DNA of 64,000 bases from an uncultured Poribacteria bacterium (GTDB lineage Bacteria; Poribacteria; WGA-4E; WGA-3G). Under the pieces are notes generated by a model. That model did not search any database. It saw only the letters and a list, made by a program, of their open reading frames with translations, and was not told the origin of the DNA. How positions within the stretch are numbered: the stretch's first letter is position 1; each line of letters starts with the position of its first letter. The position numbers and the translations under genes were made by a program. Of this stretch, positions 27,218 through 36,624 are shown piece by piece. The DNA is taken from contig OY282383.1 in NCBI GenBank assembly GCA_958295855.1, positions 1,184,481-1,248,480 of the forward strand, read 5' to 3'.

Positions 27218-28150
27218 CTATAGCATAGAAAGTTGAGTGGGTTTCCCATCGTCATCTGTGGGGCGATATTTACCCTTATGCTTGCCTTTCGATGTGCGTT
27301 CCTTAGCGGTTGTCTGCACATTATGCAACGCGATCTCCGCTTGGATTTTAGGCATTTCACTGGCGGCATTATCCAATCTGTCGCTCGTCATTTTCAGATA
27401 TGTGTCGCTTCTGTCAATACCTATATATCGATGCCCTAAAAGTTTTGCTGCAACGGCAGTCGTGCCGCTGCCCATATAGGGGTCTAGCACAATTCCTTGT
27501 GTCTCTGTGTCTACGATTGATATAATCACACGGGCTGGCAACCAGAGCGGAAACGGTGCAGGATGCGGATTTTTTCTGCCATCCTCAGGCGCACCGCGCC
27601 AGATAGATGTCAATTTTGCATCGGCAGACTTCAATTCTTTGCCAATTAAGTAATTTCCTATAGGCTTATAGAGCCAATAAATGCGTTCCTCTACTTGCCA
27701 AAACCGCCAGCCCCGTATGTTTGCTGCGATTACCCTGTCCCAAATGATTTCCTGCTTTAGCGTCCACTTTGTTTTACGCAGCCAGTCGATAGGATGGTAC
27801 ATGGTGCCTCTATCCCATCGTATTTTGTGATTGTAGAAAAACGAACCCCCTGGCGCGGTTACACGGTAAATCTCATTCAGCACGTTTACTTGGTTCTGCT
27901 GATACTCGGGTTCAGGCACGGCATCTTTATAGACATCATACACCACATTTTTTACTAGCCAGCCTTTTTGCTTTTCTTGCTTGTTATAGGGTGGTGAAGT
28001 GATGCCAACAGTGATGACATCATCATCTATCTTATCCAGAACGTTGAGGATGTCGCCTTCAATGAGTTTGCCTTCTCCAAGCGTGTCCTCTGTAATCTGC
28101 TTAGTCTTTAGCAGGTTGTTTTTAAGGAGGTGTTGGTTGGTAATATTCAT
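27218..28150 (-). CDS. Beta-class site-specific DNA methyltransferase (N4-cytosine or N6-adenine)
   Basis: A 310-aa N6_N4-methyltransferase (PF01555 type). Catalytic motif IV is S52-PPY; the SAM motif I comes later, D223-PYMGSGTT, which is the beta-class order. SPPY is more usual in N4-cytosine enzymes, but the modified base cannot be fixed from this. The C-terminal ~60 residues are basic and may help DNA binding. The ATG at 28150 is preferred over an in-frame TTG four codons upstream. No restriction endonuclease is recognisable beside it, so it is either an orphan or the survivor of a decayed pair. A 30-aa reading frame lies directly upstream. Confidence 0.88.
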   Translation of the reverse strand: MNITNQHLLKNNLLKTKQITEDTLGEGKLIEGDILNVLDKIDDDVITVGITSPPYNKQEKQKGWLVKNVVYDVYKDAVPEPEYQQNQVNVLNEIYRVTAPGGSFFYNHKIRWDRGTMYHPIDWLRKTKWTLKQEIIWDRVIAANIRGWRFWQVEERIYWLYKPIGNYLIGKELKSADAKLTSIWRGAPEDGRKNPHPAPFPLWLPARVIISIVDTETQGIVLDPYMGSGTTAVAAKLLGHRYIGIDRSDTYLKMTSDRLDNAASEMPKIQAEIALHNVQTTAKERTSKGKHKGKYRPTDDDGKPTQLSML

Positions 28151-28164
28151 TGTCTTTACCAAAA

Positions 28165-28257
28165 TTATATGAAAAATCTCTGATTTTTTATATCATCGAT
28201 TTCGGTGTGTTCTTTTGTGGTATAATCTTTGATAAGTTGCAGAAGGGCCTCGTTCAC
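28165..28257 (-). CDS. Possible small ORF (30 aa) upstream of the beta-class methyltransferase
   Basis: A GTG start at 28257 is preceded by AGGAGG with a 9-nt gap. The frame encodes MNEALLQLIKDYTTKEH and 13 more residues, ending at TAA 28165, just before the methyltransferase start. The last codons lie in a palindrome (28167-28193). It may be a leader peptide or the truncated start of a lost partner gene. I do not recognise it. Confidence 0.3.
   Translation of the reverse strand: MNEALLQLIKDYTTKEHTEIDDIKNQRFFI
28167..28193. repeat. Palindrome family 4 (AT-rich hairpin)
   Basis: ATATGAAAAATC-TCT-GATTTTTTATAT, a 12-bp stem with one mismatch. A second copy, with a perfect stem, lies at 43704-43729 between sufC and sufB. 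Confidence 0.75.
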
Positions 28258-28299
28258 GTTTGCATTCCTCCTATTCGATAATGTTTAGACAATCACCTT

Positions 28300-28590
28300 T
28301 TTGCGGCTAAAAGGGTATCACCCCGCAAAGCGGGGAAAATAAATACCACCTGCGCCCATAAGCGACGTGCATTATCGTATTTTAGCATGCCCGGGGCAAG
28401 TTTGCAAATAAAAAAGAACATGCCACACATTCCTGCGGCGTAATGGTATCGGTTTCCCCTGCTTTGCAGGGGTAATATACCACTGCGCCCAAGTTGCGCG
28501 TGAATTGTATGTTACCCCGCTTTGCGGGGAAGCATACCTGTTAGCAAGCAACTTTTTTATTTCTTACTTATGCAACGTGCATTCAGGAAA
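28300..28590. repeat. Composite repeat block A
   Basis: Series of elements also found, partly reordered, at 36757-37015: TTGCGGCTAAAAGGGTATCA plus hairpin; TAATGGTATC plus the CCCCTGC hairpin plus TAATATACCACTGCGCCC; AAGTTGCGCGTGAATTGTATG plus hairpin plus AAGCATACC; GTTAGCAAGCAACTTTT; and CGACGTGCATT. Confidence 0.8.
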
Positions 28591-28694
28591 TTTTGCTGAT
28601 AAATTGCACACAATGTGCTATGCTACCGATACAAAATTTGATAAATCAGGTTTCGGAAACCCGACATCTACGCCGAAATGGGAGGCAGCACACA

Positions 28695-29783
28695 ATGGCG
28701 AATCAACTAAAAGTGGGGATTGTTGGCGCGCACCGGGGGAGTTCTTATTTTCAACCTTTTGCAGCGATAGCAGAAACAACCGTTACAGCGATTTGTGACA
28801 TCAGCGAAACCACCCTCAAAAACGTTGCAGAACGGTTTGATGTCCCGCAGCAGTTTACAGATTACCAAAAGATGCTGGATGCGGTGGATCTGGTTGTCCT
28901 TGCGACACCTGAAAACCTGCACGTACCGCAGGCAATCGAGGCATTAGCAGCGGGGAAACATGTTATCAGTGAGGTGACCGCTGCTGTCAAATTAGCGGAG
29001 TGCTATGACTTAGTTCGGGCAGTTCGGAAGGCATCTGCTAAATACACGATGGCTGAAAATACGTGCTATTCCAAGGCGAATGTGCTGATACGGAACATGG
29101 TAGCGGCAGGCATGTTTGGGGATGTCTATTTCGGGGAGGGGGAGTACGTCCACAACATCAAGTCGCTCCATCATGATGCGGAGGGCAATCCGACGTGGCG
29201 TTACTATTGGCAGGTAGGCATCAATCGGTGCAATTATGCGACGCATAGCCTCGGCCCGGTCCTTCAGTGGTTTGACGAGCGCGTTGCGAGTGTCTGTTGC
29301 CTCGGCACTGGCGTTCACACCGATGCGGAGCATGCAATGGAGGATACGGTGATGATGCTGTGCAAAACGGACAGCGGTGGATTAATTAAAATTCGGATTG
29401 ACATGCTCTCTAATCGTCCTGCGAATTCCTATTTCAGTTTGCAAGGGACAAAAGGCTGCTATGAGAGTTCACGTGGGTTGGGTGCTGCACCGAAGATTTG
29501 GTTGAGTGAGTTCTCGTTGGGCGAACAATGGAGACCGCTTTCCCAATTTGAAGACTTACTGCCTGAAAGATGGAAAAATCCACCTACCGAGTCTGAAAAT
29601 GCCGGCGACCTCGGGGAGTATTTTAAGGTGCGCGATTTTGTGGATAGCATCCTCACTGACACCCCACCACCGCTGGATGTCTATACGGCGATGGACTTCA
29701 CGGTGCCGGGGTTGGTGTCGGAGCAATCTATTGCAAACGGCGGCGCGCCGATGGCGGTGCCGGACTTTCGGGAGATTGATTAA
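28695..29783 (+). CDS. Gfo/Idh/MocA family oxidoreductase
   Basis: A 362-aa NAD(P)-binding oxidoreductase. VGIVGAHRGSSYF is the dinucleotide motif with a divergent Gly pattern. VTAICDISE and LVVLATPENLH follow, and GKHVISEVTAA takes the place of the usual GKHVLxEKP, so the canonical Lys is missing. Motifs in the C-terminal half include YAENTCYSKA-like and NRCNYATHSLGP. The longer in-frame start at 28593 lies in repeat-like sequence; ATG 28695 has GGGAGG nine nt upstream and is preferred. It stands alone on the plus strand between the repeat block and the DUF1156 gene. The substrate is probably a sugar or cyclitol. Confidence 0.82.
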   Translation: MANQLKVGIVGAHRGSSYFQPFAAIAETTVTAICDISETTLKNVAERFDVPQQFTDYQKMLDAVDLVVLATPENLHVPQAIEALAAGKHVISEVTAAVKLAECYDLVRAVRKASAKYTMAENTCYSKANVLIRNMVAAGMFGDVYFGEGEYVHNIKSLHHDAEGNPTWRYYWQVGINRCNYATHSLGPVLQWFDERVASVCCLGTGVHTDAEHAMEDTVMMLCKTDSGGLIKIRIDMLSNRPANSYFSLQGTKGCYESSRGLGAAPKIWLSEFSLGEQWRPLSQFEDLLPERWKNPPTESENAGDLGEYFKVRDFVDSILTDTPPPLDVYTAMDFTVPGLVSEQSIANGGAPMAVPDFREID

Positions 29784-29789
29784 ACCGCT

Positions 29790-29822
29790 CCGGTAGGCAC
29801 GCTTTGGAAGAATGCCTACCGG
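29790..29822 (+). terminator. Candidate terminator hairpin after the oxidoreductase
   Basis: CCGGTAGGCA ... TGCCTACCGG, a perfect 10-bp stem with a 13-nt loop starting seven nt after the stop codon. A short T run (ATTTTT) follows about 10 nt later. It is either an intrinsic terminator or another dispersed palindrome. Confidence 0.45.
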
Positions 29823-29878
29823 GCGACTTGCATTTTTAACCTAGCCGTTGAAGGTCAATTTTTCTTTGCTTTTGAAGC

Positions 29879-29906
29879 TTGTTCATGTTATCATGTTAAT
29901 TATAAT
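29879..29906 (+). promoter_or_regulatory. Putative promoter of the DUF1156-DUF499 operon
   Basis: TTGTTC (29879-29884), 16 nt, TATAAT (29901-29906). The next gene starts at GTG 29936, with GGAG at about 29924. The surrounding 29850-29910 is AT-rich. Confidence 0.5.
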
Positions 29907-29935
29907 TTTTGACACATGTCCGATGGAGATGTACA

Positions 29936-32562
29936 GTGAATAACGATAAACGTATCATTGAAGTTGCTTTCCCTGTCAAAGAAGTGAGCGGCCAAGGTGC
30001 TCGACAAATCAGTGGAATCCACACCTGGTGGGCGCGTCGGCCGCTCGGTCCCTCGCGCGCCACATGCTACGCTTCACTATCGCAATTACCCCCCCCACAT
30101 CAACATACGTTAAGTATAGCATAACCCCTCCTAAACAGCAATTCATTGCCGAGCTCGCCAAGTGGGAGAACGCTCTCAAACAACATGAGATTAACAAAGC
30201 GCGGGCCGACATCTTGGAGGCACATAACGGTAAGCCTCCCAAGGTGCTTGACCCGTTCGGCGGTGGCGGCTCCATTCCGCTTGAGGCACAACGCCTCGGG
30301 TGCGAAACCTATTCCTGTGACCTTAACCCTGTTGCCTTGTTAATTCAGAAATGCACGCTCGAATACCCGCAAAAGTATGGTGAGCGTCTGCACGATGATG
30401 TGAAAATGTTGGGTGAACGGCTCCTTGCACAAGTGGAAGAAGAACTGGCCCAGTTTTATCCGAAGGAACCGGATGGCTCTACGCCTATTGCCTATATCTG
30501 GGCGCGCACGATTCCATGCCAGAATCCTGCCTGTGATGCCGACATTCCGCTCATGAAACAGTTTTGGCTTTCTAAAAAAAGAGAGATCTCGCTGTTTCCG
30601 TATGCAGAGGGGAGTCAGGTTGCCTTCCGCATCGTCGGCAGCGAATATGAACCGATGCCGAAAAACTTCGATCCTGCTAATGGAACGGTTAAGGATGCAG
30701 TGGCCACTTGCCCTGTCTGTAGTATCCGCATTCCTGCGAAAACGACACGCCGCCTATTTCAAGAAGGGACAGCAGGCGAAAGAATGGTTACTGTTGTTAC
30801 CCAACACCCGAACATGAGAGGAAAACAGTACCGCCTGGCCACGGAGGCAGATATGCGAGTATTCAATGCTACACACAACCCTCTATCTGAAAAACGAGAA
30901 AGTCTCTCTATTGAATGGGGGTTTGACCCAGTGCCTGATGAAATAACGCCTAGCTCCAAAGTATTAGGCTGTCGGATTCGCAATTACAATCTAAACACGT
31001 ATGGACAGCTCTTCAATGCTCGCCAACAACTTACCCTTCTTACCTTGACTGAAAAGGTAAGGGAGGTACATCCAGCGTTACGGGCCCAAGGCTATGAAGC
31101 AGACTATTCGCAGGCAGTTGCCACTTACTTGGGGTTTTGGCTTAATCGCGTGGCAGAAACTTCATCAAATCTATGTAGATGGGGAGAATCCGTTACCCTT
31201 GTTTTTGACAGACCTGCCATGTCAATGGTTTGGGATTATGCGGAGTCAAATCCGTTGTGGACAGCGGATAATCGGTTAGAAACCCTTTTAAAACCAGTGA
31301 AACACCTGGCCCAGATGCGTGCTGCACCAGCCACGGTTAAGCAAGGCTCGGCGACAGACCTCCCTTATCCCGATGCACACTTCGACGCGGTGCTTACCGA
31401 TCCACCCTACTATGATAACATGGCATATTCATACCTCTCTGATTTCTTCTATGTGTGGCTCAAAAGAAGCGTGGGTACACTTCATCCGGCACTCTTTGGG
31501 ACACCCTTGACTCCTAAACAGAACGAAATCGTCGCTTACGGCCACCGGGAAGGTGGATTGGAAGCTGGAAAGCAGTGGTTTGAAGAAGGGCTCGCCAAAG
31601 CCTTCGCGGAGATGCATCGGGTGCTGAAACCGAACGGGATTGCTGTCATCGTCTATGCGCATAAGTCTACCTCAGGTTGGGAAACCCTGATTAACGCGCT
31701 GCTTGATTCAGGACTCGTGATTACGGCTGCGTGGCCGATTATGACCGAGGTCAAAGGACGCATGCGTTACCACAACTCGGCTGCGCTTATGACTTCTATC
31801 TACATCGTCGCTCGGAAAATGGCACGCGAAGCGTTCGGTTTGTATAATGAGGTGCGAGACGAACTGGATGCCCACCTCAAGCAACGACTCTTGGAATTGT
31901 GGGAGTGGGGTATCTCCGGGGCAGATCTATTCATTGCAGCAATTGGCAGTGCGCTGCAAGTCTTTGGCAAGTATGAACAGGTTGCGGATTTGGCGGCGAG
32001 GCCAATTCGCGCGGATAAGATGCTTGAGGATATCCAGCAGGTAATCGCCGAGTGGGCAGTTGAGCAGGTTGGAATAGATGCAGCCACCCCGCTGACGCGA
32101 TTCTACCTCCTCTGGCGACTGGAACACGGGGAAAAACGGATGCCCTTTGACGATGCAAATAAGCTTGCCCGGGCCACCGGCATTGATTTGGTTCAAGAAT
32201 GGGGCGAGGGAAGTTTCATTCGGAAGGATAACGGATTCGTCCGTGTGCTGGGGCCGCATGAACGGGAGTTCAGCCATTTTGCCGACAGCGAGAAGTTCAT
32301 CGACATCCTACACTATGTCTTGTGGGCATGGCGGTATAACCATCGCGCGGTGATGATGCAGCAACTCGCAGCAGGACATGCGGGGTTAAAAGAGCAGATC
32401 TGGCAGGTCGCGCAGGCAGTGAGTCTCGCTCTGCCGCTTGAATCTACTGAACGGAAGTGGCTTGAGGGGTGGCTCGCAGCCCGGGGGGCCATCCAAGAGC
32501 AGGTGAAACAAACGGTAGATGCAACCGCGCGAGATGCCGCCCAAGGTCGGTTATTCTCTTGA
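29936..32562 (+). CDS. DUF1156 adenine-specific DNA methyltransferase, frameshifted at a C8 tract
   Basis: The reading frame opens at GTG 29936 (NNDKRIIEVAFPVKEVS, HTWWARRPLGPSRA), the typical DUF1156 N-terminus. At a run of eight Cs (30079-30086) it must shift by one base to continue in the frame that runs to 32562. One extra C restores a single product of about 875 aa. Motif I is DPFGGGGS (Asp codon at 30250); motif IV is DPPYYDN (Asp codon at 31399). A zinc-ribbon-like insertion has CQNPAC and CPVC. The gene is followed by a DUF499 ATPase, the usual partner in putative anti-phage modification loci. The frameshift may be phase variation, a sequencing error or inactivation. Confidence 0.85.
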
Positions 32563-32591
32563 AGTTGTGTAGAAGTGGTATTGGACTATTA

Positions 32592-32660
32592 CCCCGCTTT
32601 GCGGGTTATTACCACCCCCTTACTATGCACCTAGGCAGCAGGCGGAGACAGGGCTCCGCC
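32592..32660. repeat. Palindromes between the DUF1156 and DUF499 genes
   Basis: A family 1 hairpin (CCCCGC-TTT-GCGGG, 32592-32605) is followed by GGCGGAG-ACAGGG-CTCCGCC (32641-32660). Both lie inside the presumed operon, in the 120 nt before the DUF499 ATG. Confidence 0.75.
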
Positions 32661-32682
32661 ATTACATTAAGGAGAACTGAAG

Positions 32683-35457
32683 ATGCGAGGATTTGATAAC
32701 ATCGCGAAGCCGCACCAAGACATCTTAGCGGAGCGGTTCACGATGGATACTTATGCGGCTCGACTCTGGGAAGTCTTTAAAGGAGAAGGGCCCGCCGAAT
32801 ACAGCGATGCAACGCTGTTTTTTGAAAAAACCTATATGACTGAGGGATTGGAGACATTGCTTGCCGGAACGGAACGGCGCTTGAAAGGAAAGGGGGGTGA
32901 TGCCATCATTCAATTAGAAACCCCTTTTGGCGGCGGTAAGACGCACACGCTCATCGCGCTTTTCCACAAAGCGAACGAATGGAACGCCAAGCCCATCGTC
33001 ATTGTCGGCTCCGAAATGGATGCACAGCAGACACTCTGGAGCCAGATAGAAAAGCAGTTAACCGGCCATGTGCGACAGTTCAACAGTCAGGCAGCACCGG
33101 GCAGTGATAGCCTCTCGCGACTCCTAAATAGGCGTAGGGAGCCCGTGCTGATTTTGATGGATGAGGTGCTGCAGTATCTAATTCGAGCGGCAGGGGTGTC
33201 TGTCGGTGAAAGCACATTAGCCGAACAGACGCTGGCATTTGTGCAATCCTTAACCGAATCCGTGACTGCGTGCGAAAATGTCGTTTTAATTGCGACGCTA
33301 CAATCTGGAGGCCTAGGACGCTACGGGCCGAACGCACAAGTTCTGTCTGACCGGTTTGCACATGTGCTCGGCAGGATGAAGCGGAAGATAAATCCAGTGT
33401 CCGATGCCGAAATTGCCAAGGTTATTCGGAGACGGCTTTTCTCAGAGGTAGATGAGGCAGGGGCTAAAAGTGTGGTTGATGCTTTCGTCGAGTACGCGGA
33501 CGAAGAATCAATTCTGCCGGTAGGCATGCAAAAATCGGAGTATCGAAACAGGTTTATAGCGAGTTACCCCTTTCAACCGGAGGTTATTGATGTGCTGTAT
33601 CAGCGGTGGGGAGCGTTCCCGGAATTTCAGCGGACGCGCGCCGTGCTGCGGCTGCTCTCGCTTGTCATTGCCAGGGCGAGCCGGAAAAGCAGTGCCGAGC
33701 CTCAAACAGTCCCTTATATCAGCCTCGCAGATTTTGACCTAAGCAACGAGGATATCCGAGGCGAACTCTTGGAGCATGCCGGGCAGGAGTACAGCGGTAT
33801 CATTGCGATGGATATTACCGAACCGAATGCAGGCGCGAAATCGGTTGACAAAGCGTTAGGCCCTGCGTACGAAAATTTGGCACTCGGTTCCCGCGCGGCA
33901 ACTGCTACTTTTCTCTATTCCTTCGCCGGCGGGCCCGAACGCGGTGCAACGTTGGCAGAGATTAAACGGAGTGTCACCCGAACTGAGATTCCCGCTGTCA
34001 CAATCGATTCAGTGACGCGTCAACTGCGGGAGAACCTCTTTTATCTGAGAACCGAAAGGGGCAAAGCCTATTTTGACACGCAACCCAACCTAACGAAACT
34101 TTTGCAGATGCGGATGGAGAATGTGGACGCTAAAGCGGTAGCGGGACTCATCGACGCACGGCTCCGGAACAACCTTATCAGAGAAGGGGGTACACTGGAA
34201 ACATACCTCGCGCCAGCAGAGAGCAAAGGCATTCCAGATACCACCGCCCTGAAGTTGGTTGTACTGCCACAGCGCGATGACGATTTTATCAAAGGGCTCC
34301 TGGAAATGTATGGTGAAACACCGCGCGTCTATCGCAACACGCTTTTCTTCCTCACCTCGGCTGCAGATGGCACGAACCGTCTACAGACTGCTGTCAAAAG
34401 ATACATCGCATGTCGAGAAATTCAGAACGACGAGACTGTGAGCTTATCGAGGGAACAAAAAGCGGAGATTGCTGACAAATTGCAGGAATCGGAGAACGCG
34501 CTAAACGATGCGTTGTGCCGCCACTATCGCACGCTTCTGATTCCAGCACGAGACGGCCTCCGCGAAGAGGAACTCAGCCTATCCGAGCATAATGCAGGTA
34601 TGACGCTTGACGAGGCAGCCTACGATAAACTCGTTTCCAAAGGAGCAATTACCGAAACGATTCACCATCGCATCATCTTAACGCGCTATCTGAAGGACAA
34701 CGATGCGATTTCAACCGCTCAGTTGTTCCATACCAGCCTCCAAACCCCTGGGGAACAGCGGATACGCCGCGAAGCATGGGTGTCGGGTATCCGCAAAGGC
34801 GTTGAGGAGGGGCTTTTCGGACTTGGCCTCCGCGAGGAAAATGGGCATGAACTCACCCGGCTCTATTTCAGGCAAGACATCCCGGAGACGGAGATTCACC
34901 TTGAGGGCGATGAGATGCTTCTACAGGCAAAACTGTGCATACCGCCCGGCCAGCCATCAATAGAAGAAATTCATCAAACTATTTTAAGGCACTTGGAGCA
35001 GAACACTACAGTTTCAACGGTTGAATTGTTCCACGCGAGCGTCCAGAAGTACGGCGCATCGCATCCGCTCCGCGATGTGTGGGTAGGAGCAATCCGCGAG
35101 AGCGTGAAAGATGGGCTTTTTGGACTCGGCGAAAACAGGGATGGCAAACTCACCCTGGGCCATTACGAGCAAGTCCCTCGAGATAAAGAAATTTCCCTTG
35201 AAGGTGACGAAGTCTTTATCCGCGACGACGTTTGCAGAAAGTTCCGCGCTCGCCCGCCACAGATCGAAGCACTTGAACTCAGGTTTGCCCTGCCGAAAGG
35301 AAAAGTGAATGATGTCGCAAAAATCATGCACACGTTACAACTTAATTTTCAAAACATTGAGATTAAGTTGTCGGCGGCCGATGGCGAAATGTCACAAAGC
35401 GATTATGAAAATCGCATCATAGAGGCTTTCAACCAGTTGGGAATTGCACTCAAATGA
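32683..35457 (+). CDS. DUF499-family AAA-like ATPase of the DUF1156 system
   Basis: A 924-aa ATP-binding protein. The P-loop is T80-PFGGGKTHT (K86, T87), and the Walker B-like EPVLILMDEVLQYL lies near residue 150. ATLQSGGLGRYG may hold sensor residues. This is the DUF499 pattern, whose genes commonly pair with DUF1156 methyltransferases in defence-type islands. The C-terminal third contains an internal duplication: residues ~654-746 and ~759-846 both run from a helix, through STxxLFHxS and W(V)GxIRxxVxxGLFGLG, to a LEGDE(M/V) end. AAGGAG lies about eight nt before the ATG. No helicase or nuclease gene follows; only a short unassigned stretch (35458-35600). Confidence 0.85.
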   Translation: MRGFDNIAKPHQDILAERFTMDTYAARLWEVFKGEGPAEYSDATLFFEKTYMTEGLETLLAGTERRLKGKGGDAIIQLETPFGGGKTHTLIALFHKANEWNAKPIVIVGSEMDAQQTLWSQIEKQLTGHVRQFNSQAAPGSDSLSRLLNRRREPVLILMDEVLQYLIRAAGVSVGESTLAEQTLAFVQSLTESVTACENVVLIATLQSGGLGRYGPNAQVLSDRFAHVLGRMKRKINPVSDAEIAKVIRRRLFSEVDEAGAKSVVDAFVEYADEESILPVGMQKSEYRNRFIASYPFQPEVIDVLYQRWGAFPEFQRTRAVLRLLSLVIARASRKSSAEPQTVPYISLADFDLSNEDIRGELLEHAGQEYSGIIAMDITEPNAGAKSVDKALGPAYENLALGSRAATATFLYSFAGGPERGATLAEIKRSVTRTEIPAVTIDSVTRQLRENLFYLRTERGKAYFDTQPNLTKLLQMRMENVDAKAVAGLIDARLRNNLIREGGTLETYLAPAESKGIPDTTALKLVVLPQRDDDFIKGLLEMYGETPRVYRNTLFFLTSAADGTNRLQTAVKRYIACREIQNDETVSLSREQKAEIADKLQESENALNDALCRHYRTLLIPARDGLREEELSLSEHNAGMTLDEAAYDKLVSKGAITETIHHRIILTRYLKDNDAISTAQLFHTSLQTPGEQRIRREAWVSGIRKGVEEGLFGLGLREENGHELTRLYFRQDIPETEIHLEGDEMLLQAKLCIPPGQPSIEEIHQTILRHLEQNTTVSTVELFHASVQKYGASHPLRDVWVGAIRESVKDGLFGLGENRDGKLTLGHYEQVPRDKEISLEGDEVFIRDDVCRKFRARPPQIEALELRFALPKGKVNDVAKIMHTLQLNFQNIEIKLSAADGEMSQSDYENRIIEAFNQLGIALK

Positions 35458-35601
35458 CGGAGCCTCAAAAACGGTAGGTGTGCGGGAACAGGATTTTCGC
35501 TATGCCTTGCGGAAAATTAAGGCAGCAAGATAGCTCTGGAAACACACGGCAAATCTCGGTGGCGGTTTGTACTGCAAATTTAATGGTTGTTCCCGCGCCG
35601 C

Positions 35602-35775
35602 TTATTCCTCCGCTACAGGCTCAAAGACGAGCCCGCAACTGCTACAGCGGTATCCGCTCTCTGGGCGCGATTCCACAACAGGGAACAGCATGCCACAGCA
35701 GATGGGGCACGGTTCGTCAATTTCCATGTCGGCTTGCTCAAGTTCGCCGGAGCGATTTTCAAATTCAACTCTCAT
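35602..35775 (-). CDS. Small zinc-ribbon protein (57 aa)
   Basis: A 57-aa acidic protein. It has two Cys pairs, CPICC (near residue 23) and CSSCG (near residue 45), suited to bind one zinc in a ribbon fold. A strong ribosome site (GAGGAG) lies seven nt before the ATG at 35775, and the frame ends at TAA 35602. It follows the DUF971-rhodanese gene in the same direction, with a family 2 palindrome between them. The function is unknown; small ribbons of this kind often act as metal-binding or regulatory proteins. Confidence 0.7.
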   Translation of the reverse strand: MRVEFENRSGELEQADMEIDEPCPICCGMLFPVVESRPESGYRCSSCGLVFEPVAEE

Positions 35776-35851
35776 CGGTGTTCTCCTCTTAATCAGCGCC
35801 TGTAACGCGCGCGTAGATGTCCCGCAAGGCTATTTCTCAATGCAATGTTTG

Positions 35852-35870
35852 CCACTATTTTCAATAGTGG
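35852..35870. repeat. Palindrome family 2 copy
   Basis: CCACTATTTTCAATAGTGG followed by TGAAACTTCT, a perfect 8-bp stem. It lies between the zinc-ribbon gene and the DUF971-rhodanese gene. Confidence 0.85.
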
Positions 35871-35919
35871 TGAAACTTCTTGTCTTCGCTAAAGCACTGG
35901 AATCCCACGGGAAGAGACA

Positions 35920-36624
35920 TTAACCATAGCGATTCAGGGTTGAATCAATTTCAACTGCCCACCGGTCAATGCCGCCTTGCAGGTTTTTGACATTCTGGAA
36001 CCCGTTTTGTTGCAAATAGGAGACAGCATACATGCTTCTCTGCCCGTGATGGCAGTAGACAACGATTTCCTGTTCCGGCTGGAGGCTGTCCATTTTTTGG
36101 GGCAAATCGTTGAGTGGAATTAGAATCGCGCCCGCAATGTGCGCGATGTCGTATTCACTGGGTTCTCGAACATCCAGCAGCACTAATGGATTTTCATCAA
36201 GGAGCTGCTTGAGCTCGGACGGAGAAATTTCTGTGGGTGCCTGTGTTGTTTGCATATCTTCCTCAGTTTCAACAGCGGATAAGGGTGCACATTCTGGACA
36301 CGGACAAATTTCGCGTAGGACTTCAAAGGGGTAAATACCGGAACCGTGGCCATCATCCCAATTGAATTGGAGCGCGTAGCGTCCAACGAGTTGGATATCC
36401 AGCGGCGCAATAGCGTCACTAACCTCAATGAGCGTCATATCTCCATCGCCTTGTGGGGCAAAAAGAGAGTGGACATCCCTACCTTTATGCCGGATGATGG
36501 CACACTCGGCGCAAGGGCACATCTGCCTGAGATAGGGATACGGGTACCAACTGACATGCGCGTCCTTCCATTCGATCTGAAAGGCGTTGGGATGTTTCTT
36601 GAGAAGTTTCGGTGTTTTTGTCAT
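35920..36624 (-). CDS. DUF971-rhodanese fusion protein
   Basis: A 234-aa two-domain protein counted from ATG 36624. Residues ~1-115 form a DUF971 (gamma-butyrobetaine hydroxylase N-terminal-like) domain with Cys motifs CPCAEC (36-41) and CPCPEC (108-112). Residues ~133-234 are a rhodanese domain with DVREPSEYDIAH and the active-site loop C191-HHGQRS. Rhodaneses carry persulfide sulfur; DUF971 proteins are linked to iron-sulfur cluster or metal metabolism. Its place just beyond the suf genes on the same strand suggests a role in sulfur delivery or cluster maintenance. An in-frame TTG start six codons upstream is possible. Confidence 0.82.
   Translation of the reverse strand: MTKTPKLLKKHPNAFQIEWKDAHVSWYPYPYLRQMCPCAECAIIRHKGRDVHSLFAPQGDGDMTLIEVSDAIAPLDIQLVGRYALQFNWDDGHGSGIYPFEVLREICPCPECAPLSAVETEEDMQTTQAPTEISPSELKQLLDENPLVLLDVREPSEYDIAHIAGAILIPLNDLPQKMDSLQPEQEIVVYCHHGQRSMYAVSYLQQNGFQNVKNLQGGIDRWAVEIDSTLNRYG

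Larger units (their letters stand above)
28163..28694. other. Intergenic region rich in palindromic repeats
   Basis: Apart from the possible 30-aa frame, no gene is seen. It holds family 1 hairpins at 28321-28335, 28456-28472 and 28515-28529, and the sequence TTGCGGCTAAAAGGGTATCA before the first. It ends with GCAACTTTTTTATTTCTTAC (about 28549-28568), which recurs near 36971 and 62200 and in inverted form near 39780 and 39822. The block is largely repeated at 36757-37015. Confidence 0.8.

Noticed and set aside
35454..35600. A third gene after DUF499 (ATGACGGAG... then VREQDFRYALRKIKAAR)
   Set aside because: The first frame stops after seven codons and the second after about 20; no family was recognised and no single indel gives a long product.
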